DNA of 6,671 nucleotides, taken from assembly GCA_002369175.1 (NCBI GenBank), contig DFES01000179.1, positions 1 through 6,671 on the forward strand. The letters are read 5' to 3'. The notes beneath the pieces are model-generated. The model made no database searches, was not told the DNA's origin, and saw only the letters and a program-made list of their open reading frames with translations. This document shows positions 1 through 6,393 of this stretch, piece by piece. The position numbers and the translations under genes were made by a program. Positions within the stretch are counted from its first letter, which is position 1; the number at the start of each line of letters is the position of its first letter. The stretch is from Selenomonadaceae bacterium UBA3796. GTDB lineage: Bacteria > Bacillota > Negativicutes > Selenomonadales > Selenomonadaceae.

Positions 1-19
1 AAAACTTGAACGATTGCGT

Positions 20-25
20 TATAAT
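20..25 (+). promoter_or_regulatory. Probable -10 box of the response regulator gene
   Basis: A perfect TATAAT lies 55 bases before the chosen ATG at 81, which would place transcription start near position 32 and give a leader of about 50 bases. The matching -35 hexamer would fall at or before the left edge of the window, so it cannot be assessed. No TG extension precedes the box. Confidence 0.5.
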
Positions 26-66
26 GTATTCATCAGCTGTATGCAGGGACAACCCCAACAGATGTG

Positions 67-72
67 AAGGAG
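67..72 (+). promoter_or_regulatory. Ribosome binding site deciding the start at 81
   Basis: AAGGAG sits 8 bases before the ATG at 81. This selects 81 over the upstream in-frame TTG at 6, which has no binding site and would add 25 residues ahead of the REC domain that are unlike a response regulator N-terminus. Confidence 0.85.
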
Positions 73-80
73 CGAATGAA

Positions 81-1388
81 ATGAATAAAATCCTCATTGT
101 CGATGACATGATCGTCACCCTGCTGATGACAGAAAACATGCTCTCCGAGTTTTATACCGTATTCTGCGCTACCTCCGGCAAGGAAGCCATTGAGATCTTC
201 CGGAAGGAACGCCCTGACATGGTGCTTTCCGACCTTCACATGCCTGGTATGTCCGGATATGAGCTGCAGCTTACCCTGCAATCAGAATACCATGATATCA
301 TCCCCTTCATGTTCATGACGGCTGATGATGACGAAGAGACGGAAAGCAAGGGCTTCGACAATGGAGCCATGGATTTCATCCGCAAGCCTTTGAACCCGGA
401 TCTCCTCCTGCGGCGCATTGCGAATATCATGCAGACCGTCAACCGCCTCCAGGGGCTGAGAAAACATGCCAGCATTGACTCCCTGACAGGACTTCTCAAC
501 AAGAGCTCCTCCGAGAAAGAACTCAAGACCGCATGCAAGAGCGCCAGCGGTGCACTTCTCATGATTGACCTTGACAGCTTCAAGCTGGTCAACGACATTT
601 ACGGCCATTCCATGGGAGACAAAGTGCTCATCAGCTTTGCGGACATCATCCGCGCCGCGGTCCGTCCGGCGGATATCATCGGCCGCATGGGCGGAGACGA
701 GTTCATCGCCTTCTGCCACGGTATGCTGGATGAGGCGGGCATCGCCCACAAATCGGAGTTCATCAACCACAGCTTGACAAAATCCGCCAAGGAACTGATG
801 GGAGAAGACATGAACATCCCCCTTGGCGCTTCCATCGGCTGCGTTTTCGTCCCCACCGGGGGAACAGACTTTGAGACGCTCTACAAGAAAGCGGACAAGG
901 CTCTCTATACGGTGAAGCAGAACGGAAAACACGGCTACAACATCTTCAACGAGCAGCATCATGCCAAGAGTGCCGATGCCAGTGCAGCAGACATCTCCCA
1001 TATCGAGATGATCCTCGGTGAGCGCAACCAGGGAGAAGGTGCACTGCATCTTCCCTTCGAGGAATTCCGCGCCGTATACCGCTACCTCCGCCGCACCCTA
1101 AAGGTCTATGAAAAGCCAGCCTGCATCCTGCTCCTCAGCCTGAACCGATACGGCAATGCCACCGTTACACCTGCGGAAGCAGAGGAACAGTTCATTGACA
1201 CCCTCCGCACATCACTGCGCAAGGGGGATGTTGTTACCCGGAACGGAGCAAATTTTATCGTCCTCCTCTCCAACGTCAACAAGAACTCCGTCGTCAACGT
1301 TTCTGACCGCCTTCACCAGAACTGGGAAAAGACTCCTGCGAGTTCCTGCTTTTCCTTCTCCTATGAGTGGTCCGTATTGGAACCATAG
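81..1388 (+). CDS. Response regulator diguanylate cyclase, REC-GGDEF plus degenerate GGDEF-like domain
   Basis: A 435-residue cytoplasmic signalling protein expected to make cyclic di-GMP from two GTP when phosphorylated. Residues 1-120 are a REC receiver: acidic pair D8-D9, phosphoacceptor D51 in SDLHMPG, T80 and K102 in RKP. Residues 130-290 are a GGDEF domain with the metal-binding motif D163-L-D165 and an intact GGDEF at 204-208, so it should be active. RPAD at 195-198, five residues upstream, is the RxxD inhibitory site for product feedback. Residues about 313-435 resemble a second GGDEF fold whose active site is lost: the DxD position reads S353-L-N355 and the GGDEF position reads GANF, one residue shorter. 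There is no EAL domain, no membrane segment and no partner kinase in view. The PleD-like layout differs because the extra domain is at the C-terminus. The start is set by AAGGAG at 67-72. The function is confident; the input signal is unknown. Confidence 0.93.
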   Translation: MNKILIVDDMIVTLLMTENMLSEFYTVFCATSGKEAIEIFRKERPDMVLSDLHMPGMSGYELQLTLQSEYHDIIPFMFMTADDDEETESKGFDNGAMDFIRKPLNPDLLLRRIANIMQTVNRLQGLRKHASIDSLTGLLNKSSSEKELKTACKSASGALLMIDLDSFKLVNDIYGHSMGDKVLISFADIIRAAVRPADIIGRMGGDEFIAFCHGMLDEAGIAHKSEFINHSLTKSAKELMGEDMNIPLGASIGCVFVPTGGTDFETLYKKADKALYTVKQNGKHGYNIFNEQHHAKSADASAADISHIEMILGERNQGEGALHLPFEEFRAVYRYLRRTLKVYEKPACILLLSLNRYGNATVTPAEAEEQFIDTLRTSLRKGDVVTRNGANFIVLLSNVNKNSVVNVSDRLHQNWEKTPASSCFSFSYEWSVLEP

Positions 1389-1436
1389 GCTAAAGATTCG
1401 ACACACATCCTGGAAATTCCTTGCATCCAAAAACAG

Positions 1437-1496
1437 AAAATGCCCTCGATCAGTTTCTGCGCTCAGCGGCTAGGAACCCATCGGGGGCATTTTTGT
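1437..1496 (+). terminator. Intrinsic terminator after the diguanylate cyclase, possibly bidirectional
   Basis: Arms at 1437-1450 and 1480-1493 pair over 14 positions with one G-U wobble around a 29-base loop, and the T run at the end of the right arm follows (core GGGGGCATTTTT). It begins about 50 bases after the stop codon. On the other strand the left arm ends in TTTT followed closely by a further T run, so the same hairpin can also stop transcription of the convergent small gene at 1529-1798. The loop is longer than usual. Confidence 0.75.
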
Positions 1497-1528
1497 AGAA
1501 TACACATTTTCCTGCAAATACATCATCC

Positions 1529-1798
1529 TCACTGATACGCTTTGAGCTTGCTCCTCAACGGCCGGAAGTCCAAGCCTCCCTCATAGAAAAGGGATTGCGT
1601 AGCCCGCCCGAGCTCCAGGCGGTATGCCTCCGGCACAGAACCCCTTTCTTCCTCATGGCTTTTTTGAGCCCGCTGAAATACTCCCGCAAACTTCTTCTCA
1701 AAAGCTTGCTCCTCGTATCCCTCCTTGCGATCAAAGGAGCGTCCCACGTCATATTCAACGCCCTTCACTCTCGCAACCTTTCCTATGCGTTCTACCAT
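1529..1798 (-). CDS. Small hypothetical protein, 89 residues
   Basis: I do not recognise a family. The product begins MVERIGKVARVKGVEYDV and ends with a stretch rich in charged residues; the middle (about 27-52) is strongly charged and probably helical, and the part from P56 on (EAYRLELGRATQSLFY) looks like an ordered helix. There is no cysteine, signal peptide or membrane segment. I chose this start because GAGGTGG lies 5 bases before the ATG at 1798; the longer reading from an ATG at 1852 adds 18 residues without a binding site and begins at the -10 box. It is a single-gene unit with its own -10 box at 1853-1858, convergent with the diguanylate cyclase and sharing its terminator. Sensible residue composition and a clean RBS argue that it is real, although an overlapping plus-strand open frame (1595-1864) exists. 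Confidence 0.7.
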   Translation of the reverse strand: MVERIGKVARVKGVEYDVGRSFDRKEGYEEQAFEKKFAGVFQRAQKSHEEERGSVPEAYRLELGRATQSLFYEGGLDFRPLRSKLKAYQ

Positions 1799-1803
1799 AT
1801 CTG

Positions 1804-1810
1804 CCACCTC
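1804..1810 (-). promoter_or_regulatory. Ribosome binding site deciding the start at 1798
   Basis: On the minus strand GAGGTGG precedes the ATG at 1798 by 5 bases. It supports the short 89-residue product over the 107-residue reading that starts at 1852. Confidence 0.7.
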
Positions 1811-1852
1811 AATTCCGGAAAGACCATGAAAGATGAAATTTTCTCTATGCAT

Positions 1853-1858
1853 ATTATA
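1853..1858 (-). promoter_or_regulatory. Probable -10 box of the small hypothetical gene
   Basis: The minus strand carries a perfect TATAAT here, about 55 bases before the ATG at 1798. No good -35 hexamer is present at 16-18 base spacing (best is TAACTT at 18), but the upstream stretch 1870-1898 is very A/T rich and could act as an UP-like element. That same stretch contains the T-run of the mdh terminator, so the two units are packed tightly. Confidence 0.45.
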
Positions 1859-1890
1859 TCGTAAATGAACACAAAAAAGTTAAATTTTTA

Positions 1891-1942
1891 CAAAAAAATT
1901 TCGGCACAGCCGATGCCTACGAATACGCACCGGCCATGCCGA
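1891..1942 (-). terminator. Intrinsic terminator of mdh
   Basis: Arms at 1901-1916 and 1927-1942 form a 16-pair stem in the minus-strand RNA with three G-U wobbles and no mismatch, around a 10-base loop, followed by seven T residues (minus strand of 1892-1898). It starts about 31 bases after the mdh stop codon. On the plus strand the hairpin is also followed by a T run, but there is no plus-strand gene here for it to serve. Confidence 0.9.
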
Positions 1943-1973
1943 CCTGTTTTTCAAAAAACTTGCTTCCGCTGTA

Positions 1974-2939
1974 TTACTTCAACGCATCCCCAAGCTTGGA
2001 GTTCGTAGCACGGGCAGCGGCAACGCTTTCATCAAACTTCGCCTTCTCATCGCCCTCCAGCTTGTACTCGACAATTTTCTCCAAACCGTTCTTGCCAAGG
2101 ATAACAGGAACGCCAATGCAGAGATCCTTCTCGCCATACTCGCCGTCAAGATAGACGCAGCAAGGCATGAGCTTCTTGGCATCCAGAGCGATTGCCTCAA
2201 CCATGGCTGCAGCTGCCGCACCCGGTGCGTACCAAGCGGAAGTGCCGAGCAGCTTCGTAAGAGTAGCGCCGCCCACCTTCGTCTGCTCAACGGCGTCTTT
2301 GATCTCCTCATCGGAAAGAAGCTGAGTTACGGGAATCCCACGATAGGTTGCGAGGCTCACAAGAGGAACCATGGTCTTATCGCTGTGACCGCCGATGACC
2401 GTGCCATCCACATCCGTCGGAGTAGCAGGATAACCAGCCTTCTGGAGCGCCTTCGAGAGGAAATAACGGAAACGGCTGCTGTCAAGCATACCGCCCTGAC
2501 CGAGCACACGATTGCGCGGCAGCTTGGAATCCTTCAGCGTAAGATACGTCATGGCATCCATCGGATTGGAAATGATGATGAAAATCGCATTCGGCGAATG
2601 CTTCAACGCCTGATCCACAACACCTTTCACGATCTTCGCATTGACGCCGATGAGATCCTCGCGGCTCATGCCGGGCTTGCGCGGAATACCGGAAGTAATG
2701 ACGATAACATCGCTGCCTGCCGTTGCAGAGTAATCCGGAGCATCCAGCGGGGACGTTGCGCCAATGACGGTCGTATCGAAGTTCAGCATATGCGCCGTCT
2801 GCATGATGTCCATGGCCTTTCCTTCGGACAGACCCTCCTTGACATCAATGAGAACGACCTCGCTGCAGAAATTCTTCGCCGCCAAAACATTCGCTACGGT
2901 TGCACCAACATTACCTGCACCAACAACTGTTACTTTCAT
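1974..2939 (-). CDS. mdh: NAD-dependent malate dehydrogenase (LDH-like type)
   Basis: A 321-residue cytoplasmic enzyme interconverting malate and oxaloacetate with NAD. The N-terminus has the Rossmann glycine motif G7-A-G9-N-V-G12, and D32 at the end of the second strand indicates NAD over NADP. The substrate loop reads IPRKPGMSR (85-93): R87 is at the position that is Gln102 in lactate dehydrogenases, and Arg there is the malate signature; R93 matches Arg109. N125, D153, R156 and H185 (GGHSDKT) match the catalytic Asp168/Arg171/His195 set. Full length for the family. AAGGAGG lies 7 bases before the ATG. It is a single-gene unit with its own promoter (3011-3039), a symmetric leader element (2961-2990) and a strong terminator. 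In propionate- or succinate-forming anaerobes it works in the reductive oxaloacetate-to-fumarate branch; that role here is inferred. Confidence 0.96.
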   Translation of the reverse strand: MKVTVVGAGNVGATVANVLAAKNFCSEVVLIDVKEGLSEGKAMDIMQTAHMLNFDTTVIGATSPLDAPDYSATAGSDVIVITSGIPRKPGMSREDLIGVNAKIVKGVVDQALKHSPNAIFIIISNPMDAMTYLTLKDSKLPRNRVLGQGGMLDSSRFRYFLSKALQKAGYPATPTDVDGTVIGGHSDKTMVPLVSLATYRGIPVTQLLSDEEIKDAVEQTKVGGATLTKLLGTSAWYAPGAAAAAMVEAIALDAKKLMPCCVYLDGEYGEKDLCIGVPVILGKNGLEKIVEYKLEGDEKAKFDESVAAARATNSKLGDALK

Positions 2940-2960
2940 GACATAGCCTCCTTATAAAAT

Positions 2961-2990
2961 TGATGTTCTCCGGAAATCCGAATCACATCA
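2961..2990 (-). promoter_or_regulatory. Nested dyad in the mdh leader (candidate operator or hairpin)
   Basis: The sequence reads TGATGT, 4 bases, CGGA, 2 bases, TCCG, 4 bases, ACATCA. Both inverted pairs share exactly the same centre, so 11 of 15 half-site positions are symmetric. It lies about 13 to 42 bases downstream of the predicted mdh transcription start and just upstream of the RBS. It could bind a dimeric repressor or fold as a leader hairpin; the inner stem with a 2-base centre is a poor RNA loop, which slightly favours the DNA-operator reading. Confidence 0.4.
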
Positions 2991-3010
2991 CCGTTTACAA
3001 ACATATATAG

Positions 3011-3039
3011 ATTATAACAAAGAATAGTCTAAAAATCAA
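3011..3039 (-). promoter_or_regulatory. Sigma-A-type promoter of mdh
   Basis: On the minus strand, TTGATT (3034-3039) and TATAAT (3011-3016) are separated by 17 bases. Predicted transcription start is near 3003, giving a leader of about 64 bases. It lies between the rubredoxin terminator and mdh, so mdh is transcribed independently of the genes upstream. Confidence 0.75.
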
Positions 3040-3082
3040 TGTATTTTTAATCTTACCATTATTCCTGTTTATGTGCACAACC

Positions 3083-3120
3083 AAAAAAGAGAGAGCCACC
3101 GGAGCAACTCTCTCTTTGTT
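3083..3120 (-). terminator. Intrinsic terminator of the uvrC-PHP-rubredoxin unit
   Basis: A perfect 10-pair stem (3086-3095 with 3108-3117; AAAGAGAGAG on the minus strand) around a 12-base loop, running into six T residues on the minus strand. It begins 15 bases after the rubredoxin stop codon and separates that unit from the mdh promoter. Confidence 0.85.
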
Positions 3121-3131
3121 TGGGAGCTTCT

Positions 3132-3293
3132 TCAGGATTGTTCCTCGAAGCTGTCCTTGCCGACTCCGCAAAGCGGGCAGACAAAATCATCCGGCAAATC
3201 CTCGAATTTCACACCCGGAGCCAGATCGTAATCCGAATCTCCCTTTTCCTCGTCATAAATCCATCCGCAAACCGTGCAAACCCAAGTCTTCAT
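3132..3293 (-). CDS. Rubredoxin
   Basis: A 53-residue single-iron electron carrier of the cytoplasm. The four iron ligands are in place: C6-T-V-C9 near the N-terminus and C39-P-L-C42 near the C-terminus, flanked by the family features VCGWIYDEEKGD, the aromatic residues W4, W11 and Y13, LAPGVKFEDLPDDF, and the final CGVGKDSFE. The length is the family norm (about 52-54). AGGAGG lies 7 bases before the ATG. In anaerobes rubredoxin passes electrons to oxygen- or superoxide-reducing enzymes (rubrerythrin, superoxide reductase, flavodiiron proteins) or other acceptors; none of these is in the window, so its partner is not shown. It follows the PHP gene by 54 bases with no hairpin between and no convincing promoter, so co-transcription is likely. 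Identification is very secure; the specific role is open. Confidence 0.95.
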   Translation of the reverse strand: MKTWVCTVCGWIYDEEKGDSDYDLAPGVKFEDLPDDFVCPLCGVGKDSFEEQS

Positions 3294-3347
3294 GGAAACC
3301 CCTCCTAAAACAGAAACAGCCTTATCCTCATCTCTTTTGTATGTATT

Positions 3348-4241
3348 CTACCTTCTCCGGGAAAATCCTTTCGGCAGGACATATTTTCTGCAGTGAGGCA
3401 AAAGATCCATGAACAACTCATACGGTATCGCCATATTATCCCGAACCCCATGCCCCATGACGACATCCGGGCGATTCTCGCCATGAAAATCCGTCCCTGC
3501 CGTGGACAGGAGATGGTACTTCTCGATCATGGCAGCGGCAAACGCCGCATCCTCTGGGGAATAATTCGAATACCACCGCTCCATGCCGTCCAGACCCATG
3601 CCGTGCAAATGGACAATGACCTGCTCCTGCTCTGCCCGCGTCATGCCTTTCAGGCCGATATTCTTGTGGAAATGCGCCAACGAAGTGATCCCCCCCGCCT
3701 CATGAATGACGGGCAGGGCTTCCTCAGCCGTAATATTGATGTTGAGCCCCATCTCCTCCACTGCCGGATTGAGATAATGATCCCAGATGGGCTGGGCGCG
3801 CTCGTACATGCGAAGGGACACGAGATACCGCATAACCGTATAGCGATCCACGGCCCGTCCATAGGAATGCTTCCTTACCTCCTCCATGGAGATATCCATT
3901 CCCTTTTGGCGCACATACTCAACGATTTCGGGAATTTTTGCCTCCTTCACCGATCGTATCCAGCGATACATCCTCTGAAAGGCCGGATGTTCGCAGTCAA
4001 ACCCCAGGCATACGATATGAAGCTGCCTTCCCCGATACTCCACGGAAAGCTCCATTCCCGGCAAAAAACCGATGCCGGAGGCCTCCGCGGCCTCGGCGGC
4101 CTCCGCATTCCCTGCCGTGGAATCGTGATCCGTAAGAGCAAAAGCAGAAAGTCCCTGCCGTTCTGCTTCCTCCACCAGTCCCACAGGCTGAAAGCTTCCG
4201 TCCGATACAAGAGAATGCACATGCAAATCTATATTTCCCAT
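3348..4241 (-). CDS. PHP-domain metal-dependent phosphoesterase (TrpH/YciV-like)
   Basis: A 297-residue cytoplasmic protein of the PHP superfamily, related to the YciV/TrpH group, whose characterised members are 5'-3' exonucleases or 3',5'-nucleotide bisphosphate phosphatases. Metal-binding motifs appear in order: D5-L-H7-V-H9 with D14, TDHD (37-40), E64 in PGMELS, H75, H190 in SLAHFH, and D251-F-H253 in GTDFHG. These are what the fold needs for a three-metal site, so it should be catalytically competent. The GRPHIAR segment usual in YciV homologues is replaced by GRAVDRYTVMRYL near 128-140, so the substrate should not be assumed. I chose the ATG at 4241, which gives the usual short lead into DLHVHS. 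A GTG at 4268 overlaps the uvrC stop codon by four bases (GTGA) with GGAG just upstream; it is a real alternative adding nine residues. Either start implies coupling to uvrC. Confidence 0.88.
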   Translation of the reverse strand: MGNIDLHVHSLVSDGSFQPVGLVEEAERQGLSAFALTDHDSTAGNAEAAEAAEASGIGFLPGMELSVEYRGRQLHIVCLGFDCEHPAFQRMYRWIRSVKEAKIPEIVEYVRQKGMDISMEEVRKHSYGRAVDRYTVMRYLVSLRMYERAQPIWDHYLNPAVEEMGLNINITAEEALPVIHEAGGITSLAHFHKNIGLKGMTRAEQEQVIVHLHGMGLDGMERWYSNYSPEDAAFAAAMIEKYHLLSTAGTDFHGENRPDVVMGHGVRDNMAIPYELFMDLLPHCRKYVLPKGFSRRR

Positions 4242-4264
4242 CACTCCAACATCCCTTCCAAACT

Positions 4265-6082
4265 TCACTCTTCTCCCCGCATGCCCCTTTGCGCCAGAAA
4301 GAAATGATACACGGCTTCCGCCGCAGGCAGGTTCATGCCCGGCACAACTGCCAGTTCCTCCACCGTGGCCTCCTTGATTTTCCCCAAATTTCCAAAGTGG
4401 CTCCAGAGTGCCTTGCGCCGTTTCGGCCCGATACCCACGATATGATCCAATACCGACACGAGATTCCGCTTTCCCCTGAGCCTGCGATGATAGGTAATGG
4501 CAAAGCGGTGCGCCTCATCGCGAATCCTCTGTATGAGATAGAGAGCCTGGCTGTTGCGCGGAAGCTCCACCGGCTCCGATGCTCCCTCCACAAAGATGAG
4601 TTCAAACTGCTTGGCAAGGCCTACCACCGGCACATCTGCATGACCGGCGCCCCGGATGATTTCCAGCGCGGAAGAAAGCTGTCCCATACCGCCGTCAATG
4701 ACGATGAGATCCGGGAGCTCCTTCTCTTCGAGTTTGCCATAACGCCGTTTTGTGACCTCCCGCATGGACTTGAAATCATCCGGCTTTCCCTCTGCACTCT
4801 GTATCTTGAACCGACGATAATCTGATTTTTTGGGGATCCCGCCCTCAAAGACCACCATGGAGGCCACTGTCTCAGACCCTTGGATATGGGAGATATCAAA
4901 GCATTCCATGCGGTTGGGCGGCTTGAGAAGCCCAAGGCAGCGCCCCAATTCCTCCACTGCCCCCAGGGTTTGCTCATTTGACTGTCTGAGCCTCGCTGCC
5001 TCATCGGAAAGATATTTCTCCGCATTGCCCTCCGCCATCCGCACAACATCCCGCTTTGTCCCCTTTTGGGGCACGAGGATCTGTACGCGGGAGCCCTTTC
5101 GTCCGGCAAGCCAGTCCTCAAGGAGGAAAGCTTCTGCCAACGGAAACGGCAGGAGCACCTCCCTGGGTACGAAAGCAGCCTGATGGTAATACTGCTGCAA
5201 GAAAGCCGTCAAAAGCGCTTCGTTCGTCTCCTCCTCGCTGCCGCGCAAAAGGAAGTGCTCCCTTCCCGTCATTTTTCCACCACGGATGCAGAAGATCTGC
5301 ACACAGACCCCCAGCTCGGAACGAGCCATGCCCACCGCATCCTGATCCCCGGAACCTGTGACGATATTCTGCTTCTCCGCCACTTTTCGCACCGCCATGA
5401 GCTGATCCCTGAGGCGAGCCGCCATCTCGAACCGGAAGGAATCGGCCGCCTCCTGCATGCGGGCTTCCAAATCCTTCTCCGTGTCCTCCGTCCGCCCTTC
5501 CAAGAACAGGCATACCGCTCGAATCATAGCGCGGTACTCGCTTCTGTCCACCTTCCCCGTACAGGGAGCGAGACAGCGCTTGATGTGGTGCTCCAGGCAG
5601 GGACGCTCCCCCATCTGCTTGCAGGAACGGAGAGGGAACAGACGCCGCAGGAGTTTCAGGCTCTCATGGATTGCCGTCACGTTGGTGTAGGGGCCGAAAT
5701 AACGGGCGCCGTCCTTCAAAATCCGCCGCGTAAGGAATACCCGGGGATATTCTTCCTGCAAGGTCACCTTCACATAGGGATAGCTCTTGTCATCCTTGAG
5801 ACTGATGTTATAGCGGGGACGATGTTTTTTGATGAGATTGCATTCCAGGATGAGAGCCTCCACCTCGGAAGCCGTCATGATGGTTTCGAAATCTGCGATT
5901 CTCGCAACCATGGCTCGGACTTTCGGCGTATGCCCCTTGCTGCTCCGAAAATACTGCCGCACCCGGTTTTTCAGCACAATGGCCTTTCCCACATAGATGA
6001 TTTTTCCCTGGTCATCCTTCATGATATAGACTCCGGGCGAATCCGGCAAAAGTTTCAGCTTCTCCTCCAAAAGTTCTGTCAT
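4265..6082 (-). CDS. uvrC: Excinuclease ABC subunit C (UvrC)
   Basis: A 605-residue nuclease that makes both incisions around a DNA lesion after UvrA and UvrB have marked it (nucleotide excision repair). Domains in order: GIY-YIG nuclease at about 12-92, with G17-V-Y19, Y30-V-G32, R40 and E80; a cysteine cluster C154, C162, C170 and C174 matching the iron-sulfur site described in E. coli UvrC; a UVR motif for UvrB contact at about 204-238; an RNase H-like endonuclease with D396 (CFDISH), D463 (IDGGMGQ) and H525 (DEAHRF); and C-terminal helix-hairpin-helix motifs at about 543-595. Length is normal. GGGAGGG lies 6 to 7 bases before the ATG at 6082; a start at 6133 would add 17 unconvincing residues. 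The DGGKGQ motif has Met for Lys (466). It heads a unit with the PHP gene and rubredoxin. uvrA and uvrB are not in the window. Confidence 0.97.
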   Translation of the reverse strand: MTELLEEKLKLLPDSPGVYIMKDDQGKIIYVGKAIVLKNRVRQYFRSSKGHTPKVRAMVARIADFETIMTASEVEALILECNLIKKHRPRYNISLKDDKSYPYVKVTLQEEYPRVFLTRRILKDGARYFGPYTNVTAIHESLKLLRRLFPLRSCKQMGERPCLEHHIKRCLAPCTGKVDRSEYRAMIRAVCLFLEGRTEDTEKDLEARMQEAADSFRFEMAARLRDQLMAVRKVAEKQNIVTGSGDQDAVGMARSELGVCVQIFCIRGGKMTGREHFLLRGSEEETNEALLTAFLQQYYHQAAFVPREVLLPFPLAEAFLLEDWLAGRKGSRVQILVPQKGTKRDVVRMAEGNAEKYLSDEAARLRQSNEQTLGAVEELGRCLGLLKPPNRMECFDISHIQGSETVASMVVFEGGIPKKSDYRRFKIQSAEGKPDDFKSMREVTKRRYGKLEEKELPDLIVIDGGMGQLSSALEIIRGAGHADVPVVGLAKQFELIFVEGASEPVELPRNSQALYLIQRIRDEAHRFAITYHRRLRGKRNLVSVLDHIVGIGPKRRKALWSHFGNLGKIKEATVEELAVVPGMNLPAAEAVYHFFLAQRGMRGEE

Positions 6083-6088
6083 TCCCAT

Positions 6089-6095
6089 CCCTCCC
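6089..6095 (-). promoter_or_regulatory. Ribosome binding site deciding the uvrC start
   Basis: GGGAGGG on the minus strand precedes the ATG at 6082 by 6 bases. The in-frame ATG at 6088 would overlap or abut this site and the one at 6133 has none, so 6082 is preferred. Confidence 0.8.
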
Positions 6096-6107
6096 TGCTG
6101 CAGCAGG
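6094..6107. repeat. Perfect 14-bp palindrome abutting the uvrC RBS
   Basis: CCTGCTGCAGCAGG is its own reverse complement and overlaps the first bases of the uvrC ribosome binding site. In RNA it could form a 5-pair stem with a UGCA loop beside the binding site; in DNA it could be an operator. A weak extended -10 (TGC then TATGTT, minus strand 6116-6124) lies just upstream, which would put the palindrome at the start of the transcript. It does not resemble the Gram-positive LexA box. Confidence 0.35.
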
Positions 6108-6135
6108 CGCTCAAAAACATAGCATGGCTCCAATG

Positions 6136-6171
6136 AAAAAGCCCGGAAAATCCCCTTCGGATGTTCCAGGC
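6136..6171 (-). terminator. Intrinsic terminator after tRNA-Leu
   Basis: On the minus strand an 8-pair stem (6141-6148 with 6164-6171, one G-U wobble) is extended across a single mismatch by four more pairs around a short loop, then followed by five T residues. It begins 18 bases after the tRNA CCA end and separates the tRNA transcript from uvrC, so uvrC needs its own promoter or read-through. Confidence 0.82.
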
Positions 6172-6189
6172 TCCCGTATATTCTCTATT

Positions 6190-6274
<85 letters not shown>

Positions 6275-6344
6275 ATTGACCAGAGCGTGTCGACAAACCC
6301 CATCCGCCCCCTGTGGCGAACTTGCATCCATCAACACTTCTTAG

Positions 6345-6374
6345 AGTATAGCACAAAAGGCGGTTTGTTGGCAA
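6345..6374 (-). promoter_or_regulatory. Promoter of tRNA-Leu
   Basis: On the minus strand TTGCCA (6369-6374) and TATACT (6345-6350) are 18 bases apart. Predicted start is near 6338, leaving a 5' leader of about 64 bases to be removed from the tRNA precursor. It lies between the end of the 81-residue gene and the tRNA. Confidence 0.65.
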
Positions 6375-6393
6375 GAAAATGAAAATTTACATT

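Noticed and set aside
282..1049. Long open frame antisense to the diguanylate cyclase
   Set aside because: It lies wholly over REC and GGDEF motifs on the other strand, with no RBS and no recognisable product; it is a by-product of codon bias.
2385..2957. Plus-strand open frame antisense to mdh
   Set aside because: It is Arg/Ile-rich and mirrors the mdh catalytic region; no supporting signals.
3307..3360. Possible promoter just upstream of rubredoxin (TAGAAT-like -10)
   Set aside because: No matching -35 at acceptable spacing; read-through from the PHP gene is simpler.
3393..4307. Long plus-strand open frame over the PHP gene
   Set aside because: The composition is skewed (many His, Arg, Ile), there is no domain, and the opposite strand carries a complete metal-site motif set.
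5066..6136. Long plus-strand open frame over uvrC
   Set aside because: It is entirely antisense to conserved UvrC domains, with low-quality composition rich in His, Leu and Arg and no RBS.
6293..6368. Inverted similarity around ACAAACC / GGTTTGT flanking the tRNA promoter
   Set aside because: The match is imperfect, and one arm lies upstream of the transcript start, so it cannot fold in the leader; spacing does not suggest an operator.
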